Origin: Firmicutes bacterium AF25-13AC
GTDB taxonomy: Bacteria; Bacillota; Clostridia; Lachnospirales; Lachnospiraceae
Direction of reading: 5' to 3'
Length of the DNA stretch: 36,597 nucleotides
Assembly (NCBI GenBank): GCA_003478935.1
Contig: QUFP01000040.1
Location: forward strand, 1-36,597
Made by a program: the position numbers and the translations under genes. Below the pieces are notes generated by a model that worked only from the letters and a program-made list of their open reading frames with translations, had not been told where the DNA came from and did not search any database. Below are positions 16,494-24,558 of the stretch, in pieces; positions within the stretch are counted from its first letter, which is position 1; every line of letters begins with the position of its first letter.

Positions 16494-17921
16494 TCACGGC
16501 AAAGTCAGCTCCTGTCCAATATAAATTTTATTGATATCATCCAGTCCATTTACTTCCTTTAACCGCATGACCATCTGTGAGGAACCATAAAATTTTTTAC
16601 TGATCTCAATCAATGTATCACCAGGCTGCACAGTGTATGAGGCTGGACGATTTACTGCTGCTTCTGCTGATGCTTCACTCGTACCCTGTACTGCATTTTC
16701 TTCTGTGGGCAGCGTTGGTGCTGCTACCGTTAAAATTTCCTGCGTGCTGCTTTCGTTTTCTCCTGATGGTGCTGCATCTGATTCTTCATTTTTTGATGCC
16801 TCAGTGCTGCCTGTGATACGATACACCGATGCTCCAAGACCATCCTTATAAAACATCATATCTCCAGAAAAAATCCCGCCATTTTGAATGGCTGCCACGT
16901 CTTTTTTTTCTGTCTCAGATGAAGCAAGGCTGCTCTCTGGTGTTTTGGCAGCTGAAGCTTTTTCTTCACTGCTTTCTGGTATCTTTGTAGCTGAAACTTC
17001 AAGCGTATTCTCCGTTTCTTTTAAAGACGCTGACAATGCACCAATGTCATTTTTTGTTGCCGCAATTTGTTCGCTTTCTGATTCAAAAGCAACCTGCTCG
17101 CTCTCACCGCTTTTTCTCTCCACAGATGCTCCTACTGCAAGCGCCTGCACAGAATCCTCTTTTTTATTCATCCCTCTTGAAAAAAGGACACCACCTCCTA
17201 TTAAAATAATAAAAAGAATTGCCGCCCCTGCCTTTATCCATATGCCATTTTCTTCTGTTAGCTTAGGCGTCTGATTTATGTGTTTTGGCTTTTGCGGATG
17301 CTTTATATCCTGCTTTTCCTTCATAATCTTTCTAAAATTAAGCGCCGCCTGATCGCTGACATCCTCACTTTGATCCGCGTTGCGGCTCAGCATATAATTT
17401 TGCATTTCATTATTTTTCTCATAATAAACAAAATACCCTTTCAAATGGAGAATTGTATCTTCTTCCTCCATCCAAAAGCTTTCCTCATCGCCCTTCTTCC
17501 AGTACATCAAACAATTTTCCCCCGAAAAAATCTGACGATGTGTTTTTTTTAATTCTTCACCATCTGGAAAATTTTCTTCTGTTCCACTTATAAACCAGCC
17601 ACATATACTGCAGCCTGGAAAATATTCCTGTATCACAGACAACGTATTATCCCAGACCTGCTGCGTAATCGCTGTTTTTTGCTCATTTTCTTCTTCAGTA
17701 CTGCCTTGCACATCCTCTAACTCAACCGCTCCCTTTACAAACCAGCATCTTTTGTTTTCTGTAACCATTTTGCTTCCAAGCAATATACCAGTGCGTACAT
17801 GCCCTGTACAATTTAATTTACGAATAAATGTATATGCATAGTCTTCCAGATACACTCTAACCCGCTCTTCTTTTTCTGCCATCTGACGAATATTTTTTGG
17901 CAGTTTCTTTTCCTCTTCCAT
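16494..17921 (-). CDS. Membrane protein with C-terminal LysM domain
   Basis: 475-residue protein with four parts. An N-terminal soluble domain (about 1-160) contains FPGCSICGWFISG and FSGENCLMYW segments, which I read as a degenerate MPN/JAB-like fold lacking the metal-binding His-x-His. A basic linker (about 190-225) follows. One membrane segment lies at about 228-247 (WIKAGAAILFIILIGGGVLF). The outside portion is low-complexity and Ser/Glu/Ala-rich (about 250-425) and ends in a LysM peptidoglycan-binding domain (YTVQPGDTLIEISKKFYGSS ... IYIGQELTLP). The start MEEEKK is chosen because GGAGG lies 6 bases upstream, inside the longer frame. It could link a cytoplasmic partner to the cell wall. 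The MPN comparison is tentative; LysM is certain. Confidence 0.85.
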   Translation of the reverse strand: MEEEKKLPKNIRQMAEKEERVRVYLEDYAYTFIRKLNCTGHVRTGILLGSKMVTENKRCWFVKGAVELEDVQGSTEEENEQKTAITQQVWDNTLSVIQEYFPGCSICGWFISGTEENFPDGEELKKTHRQIFSGENCLMYWKKGDEESFWMEEEDTILHLKGYFVYYEKNNEMQNYMLSRNADQSEDVSDQAALNFRKIMKEKQDIKHPQKPKHINQTPKLTEENGIWIKAGAAILFIILIGGGVLFSRGMNKKEDSVQALAVGASVERKSGESEQVAFESESEQIAATKNDIGALSASLKETENTLEVSATKIPESSEEKASAAKTPESSLASSETEKKDVAAIQNGGIFSGDMMFYKDGLGASVYRITGSTEASKNEESDAAPSGENESSTQEILTVAAPTLPTEENAVQGTSEASAEAAVNRPASYTVQPGDTLIEISKKFYGSSQMVMRLKEVNGLDDINKIYIGQELTLP

Positions 17922-18051
17922 ATAACACCTCCAGACCAGTTCCATGCAGTTTATGCACGGTATTTTCCATCTTTCTTAGCACATCGTATCACTACAACCG
18001 TGCAGAATCTGCCAAAACCGCCTGTCGAATACACATAATCTTTCGACAAAC

Positions 18052-18080
18052 GAATAAAGCGCTTCTTCCCCGGATAGAAT
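18052..18080 (+). promoter_or_regulatory. Possible forespore (sigma-F/G-like) promoter of yyaC
   Basis: GAATA (18052-18056) is followed after 15 bases by GGATAGAAT (18072-18080), which resembles the GCATA - N15 - GGnnAnAnT pattern of sigma-F-type promoters. It lies about 33 bases before the yyaC start. Several positions differ from consensus, so this rests mainly on spacing and on YyaC being a sporulation protein. Confidence 0.33.
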
Positions 18081-18112
18081 GAAGCAAAGAACGTTTCAGA
18101 AAGGCGGTATCT

Positions 18113-18808
18113 ATGAACACAGTCAACTCTCCATCCTATTTTTCGCAAACTGATTTTTCCTCGGAAGGCTTTGCCTGCCGCTTAGCCAATCTTGTTGATT
18201 TAAGCCAAAAAAAGAACGGCCACCGACCAATACTTTTCCTTTGTATTGGCAGTGACCGTGTCCCTGGGGACTGTCTTGGTCCTTTAGTAGGTTATAAATT
18301 AGAGCGTCTTTGCGATACCATGCAGCATACATTTGTTGTATGCGGATCGCTTGCTCATCCTGTACATGCTGTGAATCTGCGTCAAAAGCTTCATTATGTG
18401 AAGCATCTGGGCAACTTTCTCACAATTGCAATAGATGCCTCAATAGGTGCTAAAGAAAATCTTGGCATGCTTTGTCTTTCAAACAGTGCATTATATCCTG
18501 GCGAGGGTGTTGCAAAGTCGCTTCCCCCGGTGGGAGAAATCTCTATTACCGGGGTCACAAGCTGCGAAGACAATCCCATTCCATTTCACCGTCAAAGTGT
18601 CCCACTTTCTTTCGTGATGAATCTGGCTGATGAAATTTATCAGGGACTTTTTACTTTTTTAACAGCTTACTTCCAGACAGTGCCCTATACTGAGTCAATG
18701 CTTCTTCAAGCGACAGATCTGCATTCTCCTGACAGAAGGAATCAAACTTATTTAAACGCTGCTTGTACAGCAGATCCTTTCCAAAGACAGGCTCATATTC
18801 TTCCTTGA
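18113..18808 (+). CDS. yyaC: Sporulation protein YyaC
   Basis: 231 codons as read. The family is a HybD-like (hydrogenase maturation protease fold) protein expressed in the forespore and thought to act in germination-protease processing. Typical segments are CIGSDRVPGDCLGPLVGYKL (about residues 44-63), IAIDASIG, and PPVGEISITGV. AAAGGCGG precedes the ATG. The last 53 codons overlap the convergent coiled-coil gene by 158 bases, which is suspicious. At the six-T run 18655-18660 one base fewer would end the protein at 18662 and one more at 18691, closer to the roughly 200 residues expected. The true C-terminus probably lies near residue 183-193. Confidence 0.85.
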   Translation: MNTVNSPSYFSQTDFSSEGFACRLANLVDLSQKKNGHRPILFLCIGSDRVPGDCLGPLVGYKLERLCDTMQHTFVVCGSLAHPVHAVNLRQKLHYVKHLGNFLTIAIDASIGAKENLGMLCLSNSALYPGEGVAKSLPPVGEISITGVTSCEDNPIPFHRQSVPLSFVMNLADEIYQGLFTFLTAYFQTVPYTESMLLQATDLHSPDRRNQTYLNAACTADPFQRQAHILP

Positions 18809-20192
18809 GCTGCTTTTCGATCTGCTCAATCTCTTCCTTCTTATCTGAAAGTTCCTGACGCTTGCTCTCAAACTCCTGCTGCAGCCCTAAAAGCTCATCC
18901 TTATTGGCAGCTGTAATGTCTGCTGTGATCTGATGACGAATCTCGCTTTCAAAATTTTCAAGTGCTTCCTGACGCTTTTCTACTGTATTCTGCATAACCT
19001 GCTGAATACCTGTGATTTTATCATCAAAGCTGCCCAGATTGTAGCCAGTCTCATCCTGACTTTTCTTGATGCGGTTCGTCATCAGCTGCTTGTTCTTATT
19101 ATTAATGCGGATCTGCTTTCTAAGTTCCTCCACCTCTTCATTTACACCTGCAAACTTCAGCATATACTTGTGAAGCAAATACAAATATACAGTAAATAAT
19201 GCACCCACATATACAAAAAATGTAAATGTCAGCACAAGACGATTCGAAATTGCCAATGAGAAAAACAATGGAATAAAGAAAATCAAGCCCACACCAACTA
19301 AAATATCGATTGTCCAATCTCGGCTGTTTTTAGGGAAAAACAGCATAGAAATCGCACGCTTTTTACATACGACTGGAACTTTATTTTCTTTAAATTTCAG
19401 TTCAATCTGTGCCTCTAGCTGCTGATTCTGTTGACTTAGAGGTGCTGTCTCAACCTGAATGCGCTGTGCTATTGCATTGGCCTTTGCCTTTGCACGCTCA
19501 GTTTTACATACATCAATCTGATCTTGATACTGACTCAGCTCACGATCATACGTTGCAGCAATTTCTTCTTTTTTCTTTTTAAGTGCCGTGGTAATTCCCT
19601 CTGCCACACTCTTTTCCATGCTGCTGTATGCCTTCTCGCTTTGCTTTAACTCACCAGTCAGGCGTGTCTTATCCTTCTCTGCCTCGTCAAGATCATTTAA
19701 CAACTGCTTCGCCCTATTTACTGTTTTGATTAACTCAGAATCATGAATTGCATCAAGTGTAACAGCTTGACCAAAGACAGATGATTGAGCTTCTCTGGTT
19801 TCCTCATCCTCTGGCTTTGCTTCCACTTCCATAGAAGATTCCATTGAACCTTCTTGTGACTCTTCTGTCGATGCGGCATCTAATTCATCCTGCTGTTTTT
19901 CTTTAAGCTCAGCCTGCTCTGATTCTTCTGGCAGTTCTTTGGTAAGCTCAGTCAGTTCTGATTCTTCTGGCTGCTCTTGTGCTTCCTCCATCAGTTCTTC
20001 TGACTGCTCTTTTACTTCTTCTAGCTGCTCCTTTGGCTGCACAATTTCTTCCAGATTAACCGGCTCTGCTTTCATATCAGCTGATGTCTCCTTGGATGCC
20101 TCACTTGACACAGCCTGTTCTGCCTGCTGATCAAGCAGCATTTCAACTTCATTAGCTGTTTCCGGAGTATCCGGCTGCCTATAATCGTCCAT
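18651..20192 (-). CDS. Coiled-coil membrane protein with acidic N-terminal repeats
   Basis: 513-residue protein of no family I recognise. Residues 1-145 are very acidic with degenerate Glu/Gln-rich repeats (EQLEEVKEQSEELMEEAQEQ is one). Residues about 155-275 are coiled coil. Two adjacent membrane segments (about 290-345, around WTIDILVGVGLIFFIPLFFS) follow, then a second coiled coil (about 350-485) and a short helical C-terminus ending KLLKK. Both ends should be cytoplasmic. AGGAGG is placed ideally before the ATG. It might be a scaffold or a division/shape factor; nothing in the sequence decides. The stop codon lies inside the T-run that also affects yyaC. Confidence 0.8.
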   Translation of the reverse strand: MDDYRQPDTPETANEVEMLLDQQAEQAVSSEASKETSADMKAEPVNLEEIVQPKEQLEEVKEQSEELMEEAQEQPEESELTELTKELPEESEQAELKEKQQDELDAASTEESQEGSMESSMEVEAKPEDEETREAQSSVFGQAVTLDAIHDSELIKTVNRAKQLLNDLDEAEKDKTRLTGELKQSEKAYSSMEKSVAEGITTALKKKKEEIAATYDRELSQYQDQIDVCKTERAKAKANAIAQRIQVETAPLSQQNQQLEAQIELKFKENKVPVVCKKRAISMLFFPKNSRDWTIDILVGVGLIFFIPLFFSLAISNRLVLTFTFFVYVGALFTVYLYLLHKYMLKFAGVNEEVEELRKQIRINNKNKQLMTNRIKKSQDETGYNLGSFDDKITGIQQVMQNTVEKRQEALENFESEIRHQITADITAANKDELLGLQQEFESKRQELSDKKEEIEQIEKQLKEEYEPVFGKDLLYKQRLNKFDSFCQENADLSLEEALTQYRALSGSKLLKK

Positions 20193-20241
20193 TTTTACTC
20201 CTCCTAACGATGATTATCAAGAACCATTCCCATTTTCGCAC

Positions 20242-20270
20242 TTGCGTTTGAGAATTGTTTTTGCTATACT
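20242..20270 (+). promoter_or_regulatory. Probable promoter of the 89-residue protein gene
   Basis: TTGCGT (20242-20247), a 17-base spacer and TATACT (20265-20270) lie about 100 bases before the start codon. The -10 is good, the -35 is weak. Confidence 0.45.
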
Positions 20271-20372
20271 GACCACAAAACAAAGTCAGTTTTCAATCAA
20301 TTTACAGTTCCTATAGTTTACTATATACTATTTTTCACTATAGCACAAGTTTTTTCTTTTTAGGAGGTTTTT

Positions 20373-20642
20373 ATGTTTCGCATGTGGGGTAAAGTCTTCG
20401 CAGACAACCATCTTCTCAAGGATTTTGTTGTTGAAAATCCATCACTTGATATGACCCGCACCAAAAAGGTGTTCGCAGCACTCGAAACCATCGCTCATGA
20501 ATTTGATCTGGCTGTCCCAATCTGGCTGCCATCAAACATTTCTGATTTCAAACGTCACGCCAAAACACGCTTCACTCAGGACAGTTTTATTGAGGCAATT
20601 GATTTTGACTATCTTGAAATTCAGATTATTGAAGAAGATTAA
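20373..20642 (+). CDS. Small conserved hypothetical protein
   Basis: 89-residue soluble protein, no signal or membrane segment. It begins MFRMWGKVFADNHLLKDFVV and ends in an acidic tail (IEEED). AGGAGG lies 7 bases upstream. It contains Trp/Pro-rich AVPIWLPSNISDFKRHAKTR around residues 48-67. I recall similar small proteins in related Clostridia but know no function. It stands alone, divergent from the coiled-coil gene. Its last codons form one arm of a 13-bp inverted repeat. Confidence 0.75.
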   Translation: MFRMWGKVFADNHLLKDFVVENPSLDMTRTKKVFAALETIAHEFDLAVPIWLPSNISDFKRHAKTRFTQDSFIEAIDFDYLEIQIIEED

Positions 20643-20668
20643 TTCTTTGCTAATTAATTTCAAGATAG
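20609..20668. repeat. 13-bp perfect inverted repeat across a gene end
   Basis: The arm ctatcttgaaatt (20609-20621), inside the last codons of the 89-residue gene, is repeated inverted as aatttcaagatag (20656-20668) beyond its stop, with a 34-base loop. No T-run follows. It may act as an mRNA 3' end structure or be the scar of a small inverted duplication. Confidence 0.55.
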
Positions 20669-20693
20669 CCTAGACATCCAGTTTATGTTAGCC

Positions 20694-21622
20694 TTATGAC
20701 AAATATTGACTTATAATATCATTGATCAGCTGCTCTTCCTTTGGGGAGAGCTTTCTTGTCTGCTGCTTATGTACTTGTCGATCCCCGGATTCCCCCCGGG
20801 CCGCTGCAATCTGCGCTAGACTCTCTTTTAACTCCTCTAGCTGCTTTTGATGATCCTTTTCAGGTTCTTCCTTTCTGACAAGTTCTGGGCGGTTCACCCG
20901 CTTTTCATTCTCCGCTGATGCATTATTTACTTTCTGTGCATCATCCTTTTCTGCATAAAAAGATCATCCCTCATTGCTCCTCGTGCTCTGGCTGCTGCAC
21001 TGCTTCTAACAGCCTCGCGCTCTGGCTGCACAATCTCATCTTGCTGCTCTTCACTGATTCCATCTGGCATATCTCTTGCACTTCGCACAACAAACACATT
21101 TTCAAAATAGTGAACAAGTGCTGTTTCAAGCAAATCTTTGTTGGAACTATTTCCCATCAAACCAGAAAGCACAATCATCCCAGCTGCCATCAAACTGCCT
21201 CCAGCCAGATACAATACACAATTTTGAACACTTCCTTTATTCAAATAAAGAATCAACGAGGATACGGCACCTATTAGAAATGCTGCTGCCGCACAGTAAA
21301 TACTGCAATTTTCCCAACTCGTCAGACGTGTTCCTGCTATACGATACTGCTGCTGCATTTTACTTACAAATGCTTCTGTATTTTTCATACCGCAATTCAT
21401 CCTATAAATGCTCTCGTACTTTGTCTTCATCTGCTGCAGCTGCTTGTCCTTTGCCGCTGCCAGATTATCAGATTGTCGAATCAAACTTTTGTAACAACGG
21501 TTTGCTGCAAATCTGCTGATAACTCCAATCACACAAACTGCCGCCATAACATACAGGATCATTCCCTGTTCTAGGTAATTTAACATACCATCGCCCCTTT
21601 CCGCCGAAATTTTCAGATTCAT
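20694..21622 (-). CDS. Membrane protein with long cytoplasmic tail; frameshifted as read
   Basis: One gene split by a single missing base in the A-run 20957-20961. The upstream frame (from 21622) has membrane segments at its N-terminus (LYVMAAVCVIGVISRF), a coiled segment, and another hydrophobic pair (CSIYCAAAAFLIGAVSSLIL, then LYLAGGSLMAAGMIVLSGL). The repaired tail reads DLFYAEKDDAQKVNNASAEN and so on to LSPKEEQLINDIISQYLS. Total about 309 residues. The start is placed at MNLKISAE because AGGAGA precedes it by 7 bases; MLNYLEQG at 21586, also behind an AAAGGGG, is an equally good start. Function unknown; the short helical ending LSPKEEQLI looks like a partner-binding motif. Confidence 0.7.
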
Positions 21623-21776
21623 TTTCCGGTCTCCTAATTCATACACTAGCATAGAATTGCAAGCTTGTTAAGACAGAATCCATCGCACTTTTTTTACCTC
21701 ACTCACACTTTTTTTCCATATATCTGATACTTTTTTCTTTTCCTTTTATTTTTTGATGTTATCTATTTTTTGTGAA

Positions 21777-21805
21777 TGGACATCAACCCGCGTTTATGCT
21801 ATACT
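21777..21805 (+). promoter_or_regulatory. Sigma-A promoter of the TSCPD-murG unit
   Basis: TGGACA (21777-21782) is separated by 17 bases from TATACT (21800-21805). Each box differs from consensus at one base. It drives rightward transcription into the TSCPD protein gene and murG. Confidence 0.7.
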
Positions 21806-21877
21806 GTCTGCAAAGACGCTGCTAGCTTTTGCTTCATGCGTTAAAAAACATTTTTGAAATATAAAGGAGGCTTTTTT

Positions 21878-22123
21878 ATGACAAGTTACACTCCAAAGGG
21901 CGTATGTTCCCGTCAAATTAATATCGAGGTTAATGGTGATACTATCGAGTCCGTTCAGTTCGTTGGCGGCTGCAATGGCAATACTCAGGGTATCTCATCT
22001 CTTGTTAAGGGTATGAAGGTTGATGAAGTAATCGCCCGTCTCGAAGGAATCAACTGCAACGGCCGTGGAACTTCATGTCCGGATCAGCTCGCAAAGGCAT
22101 TAAAGTCTATTAAGGGTGAATAA
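21878..22123 (+). CDS. TSCPD domain protein (TIGR03905 type)
   Basis: 81-residue protein of the TSCPD family, short stand-alone relatives of a domain found in class II ribonucleotide reductases. Conserved Cys residues are visible at [18 protein letters not shown] and the name-giving TSCPDQLA, together probably forming a metal site. The start is MTSYTPKG, 7 bases after AAGGAGG; the longer frame upstream would run through the ribosome site. Its stop is one base before the murG ATG, so the two are co-transcribed. Function of the stand-alone form is not established. Confidence 0.88.
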   Translation: MTSYTPKGVCSRQINIEVNGDTIESVQFVGGCNGNTQGISSLVKGMKVDEVIARLEGINCNGRGTSCPDQLAKALKSIKGE

Positions 22124-22124
22124 A

Positions 22125-23182
22125 ATGAAAAAAATATTATTGACTGGCGGCGGTACCGCCGGTCATGTTACACCAAATATCGCTCTTTTGCCAGACCTTA
22201 AAGCAGAAGGCTATGACATTCATTACATAGGCTCCTATGAGGGAATGGAAAAGAAATTGATTACAGCACAGGCATTCACTATGACGGAATTGCCACTGGA
22301 AAATTTCGCCGCTATCTAAGCGCAAAAAATCTCACTGACCCATTTCGTGTTATCAAAGGTTTTCAGCAGGCTAAAAAGCTGATCCGTGACTACAAGCCGG
22401 ATGTTGTCTTCTCTAAAGGCGGTTTTGTTGCTGTTCCTGTTGTGCTTGCAGCTGGTCACTATCATATTCCTGTTATCATTCACGAATCAGATATGACACC
22501 AGGCCTTGCAAACAAGATCTGTATGAGAACTGCTAAAAAAATCTGCTGCAACTTTCCTGAAACAGTTAAGCTTCTTCCGGCTGATAAGGCTGTTCTTACC
22601 GGAACACCAATTCGCCGTGAACTGTTAAATGGCTCAAGGGATGCCGGCTTTGCTTTTACAGGACTTAGTAACGACAAGCCGATCCTTTTGATGATGGGAG
22701 GAAGTACTGGTTCACGTGCAGTTAATGCCGGTCTTAGAAGTGCTCTTCCTCAGCTTCTTAAGGAGTTTCATGTCATTCATCTGTGCGGCAAGGGAAATCT
22801 TGACAGTACACTTGCTCAGCCAGGCTACATTCAGTATGAATATATTTCTGATGAGCTTAAAGATCTGTTTGCAATCTCTGATATTGTGCTTTCACGTGCA
22901 GGTGCTAATGCCATTTGTGAGCTTTTAGCACTCAAGAAGCCAAACATTCTTGTTCCGCTTCCAGCAGCCGTAAGCCGTGGTGATCAGATTCTGAACGCAA
23001 ACTCCTTTAAAAAGCAAGGTTTTTCCTATGTACTTGAAGAAGAAAAGTTAAATGCTGATACACTGATGGCAGCTGTTCACGAAGTTTATAACAATCGTGA
23101 TTCTTACAAAAAGGCGATGGCCACCAGCAATCAAAGTAATGGCGTAGATATTGTAATCAAGCTAATTAAAGAATTATCGTAA
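22125..23182 (+). CDS. murG: MurG N-acetylglucosaminyltransferase; frameshifted as read
   Basis: Transfers GlcNAc from UDP-GlcNAc to lipid I to make lipid II, on the inner membrane face. Adding one G at the GG pair 22271-22272 joins the two frames (…KKLITAQ + [20 protein letters not shown]…) into about 352 residues, the normal MurG length. Visible are the lipid I-binding [14 protein letters not shown] (about residues 8-21), [10 protein letters not shown], the second-lobe glycine-rich [12 protein letters not shown], and the UDP-GlcNAc region [12 protein letters not shown]. The gene is essential in nearly all walled bacteria, so the break is most likely a sequence error. A terminator follows directly. 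Confidence 0.93.
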
Positions 23183-23221
23183 AAAAAAGGCAGAACTCCC
23201 ATTGTGGAATCTGCCTTTTTT
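23183..23221. terminator. Bidirectional Rho-independent terminator
   Basis: A perfect 12-bp inverted repeat (aaaaaaggcaga / tctgccttttttt, 15-base loop) starts right after the murG stop. Both strands end in a T-run, so it can stop murG transcripts and leftward transcripts from the HIT gene. Confidence 0.92.
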
Positions 23222-23300
23222 CTTAAAATCATGTCTTCTTTTTGTTTATAAAAAACTGCTTTTCATGATGCGTAAAACCTTAAATAATAAAAGTTTCTTT

Positions 23301-23723
23301 TTAATCTTTAAGTGCTTCTCTTAATTTTGCTCCCTGCTTTTCAAGTTCCTCTCTCTTTGCCGGCTTCGGATCCCATGAAACCATGTCTTCTCCGCCTGCA
23401 TATCTTGGAATCACATGCATATGGAAATGCATAACAGTCTGTCCTGCTGCCTCACCATTATTCTGAACTAAGTTAAAGCCCTCACATCCAAGACCTTTCT
23501 TCATTGCCTTTCCAAGCTTTGCAGCAACTTTAAGAACATTTGCGGCATATTCATCGCTGATCTCTGTTACATCCTTAAAGTGCGCCTTTGGAAGGATTAA
23601 TGTATGTCCTGCAGATGCCGGACCTAAATCAAGAATTGCGCGAAACTGCTCATCCTCATAAACAGTCTCTGATGGAATCTCACCTGCTGCTATTTTACAA
23701 AAAATACAATTATCATCTAACAT
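23301..23723 (-). CDS. HIT family nucleotide hydrolase/transferase
   Basis: 140-residue HIT-family protein (Hint/HinT branch), a cytoplasmic hydrolase of nucleoside phosphoramidates and related adenylyl adducts. The catalytic triad is MHFHMHVIPR (His99, His101, His103). Cys6 and Cys9 in CIFCK, with His48 (KAHF), form the structural zinc site common in Gram-positive members. The start at MLDDNC is set by GAGAGG 8 bases upstream; the longer frame adds 12 unrelated residues. Monocistronic with its own promoter. Confidence 0.93.
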   Translation of the reverse strand: MLDDNCIFCKIAAGEIPSETVYEDEQFRAILDLGPASAGHTLILPKAHFKDVTEISDEYAANVLKVAAKLGKAMKKGLGCEGFNLVQNNGEAAGQTVMHFHMHVIPRYAGGEDMVSWDPKPAKREELEKQGAKLREALKD

Positions 23724-23773
23724 AATTAAAACCTCTCTTTCGGCAAATATTGATGCCATTTTCTTTTGTACCC

Positions 23774-23802
23774 AGTATACTCATTTTTTTGATAAATTAC
23801 AA
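23774..23802 (-). promoter_or_regulatory. Promoter of the HIT gene
   Basis: On the minus strand TTGTAA (23797-23802) lies 17 bases from TATACT (23774-23779), about 50 bases before the HIT start codon. Confidence 0.6.
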
Positions 23803-23828
23803 GAGCACAAAATGTCGTTACATTTTTC

Positions 23829-23857
23829 TTGAGACAATCTATAAAAAATGATATATC
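23829..23857 (+). promoter_or_regulatory. Possible promoter of the histidine kinase gene
   Basis: TTGAGA (23829-23834) and TATATC (23852-23857) are 17 bases apart, 37 bases before the ATG. Both boxes match consensus only partly. Confidence 0.4.
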
Positions 23858-23894
23858 TAACAGGTAACAATTTAAAGCTGTAATGGAGGTGCTT

Positions 23895-24558
23895 ATGAAC
23901 GATCAAACCTATTTTCTTGCCAATGCCGCCCATGAACTTCAAACTCTGCTTTCTTTGCTGTGCAGCAGTATTCAGGCTATTGAGCTGCGCATCCTGAAGT
24001 TAGATGCTATCGTTATTGGCCAGAGCTCTCCTCTGACTGCCGCTTAATGAATAAGCTTCTTCGTGATCTGACAGATTACAGCATGTCTGACCAACTGACG
24101 AAACAACGCAGTGATCTGTGCAATTTACTGCGGCGGGCTTATTTATCATGTCTTCCTCTAACCGAGGGAACGAACAAAACACTTACATATACAAGCCGCG
24201 TCTCATGCGCCTACATGCCTCTCGACTCCCCAAAATGATGGAAGCACTTTTAAATCTGATCGTCAATGCACTTGATGCCGTATCTGACAATGGAAGCGTT
24301 CAAATTATTCTGACAAAGTCAAACGAACAATTTGTCGTATCTATAATAGACGATGGCTGCGGGATTGCACCCAAACAACTGCTTACTATTTTCCATCCTT
24401 TTACTACCACAAAACCAGATGGTACTGGGCTTGGCCTTCCAGTTGCCAAACGTATTATTGAAGGACATGGCGGTCATATACGCGTAAGCTCTGCTCCAAA
24501 TCAGGGTGCCACCTTTACCTTCCTTCTGCCCTGTTCTTTTTCATCTGACAAAAAATAA
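23895..24558 (+). pseudogene. Sensorless histidine kinase; two frameshifts as read
   Basis: Three frames read as one kinase when single bases are added near 23986 and in the A-run 24232-24235, giving 221 residues. The His box is FLANAAHELQTLLSLL near the N-terminus. The middle reads YWPELSSDCRLMNKLLRDLT, and the ATPase domain has the N box NLIVNALDAV, G1 DDGCGIAP, and G2 GTGLGLPVAKRIIEGHGGHI. There is no sensor or membrane domain, so it would be a soluble phosphodonor, as in some sporulation phosphorelays. GGAGG is 5 bases before the ATG. No response regulator is adjacent. It could be intact in the organism; two independent breaks make me label it broken. Confidence 0.7.

Noticed and set aside
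16888..17274. 128-codon rightward frame inside the LysM gene
   Set aside because: Produced by the low-complexity Ser/Glu/Ala linker read on the opposite strand.
20694..20897. Separate 67-residue gene starting at a GTG
   Set aside because: One missing base in the adjacent A-run makes it the natural tail of the upstream membrane protein; it has no ribosome site of its own.
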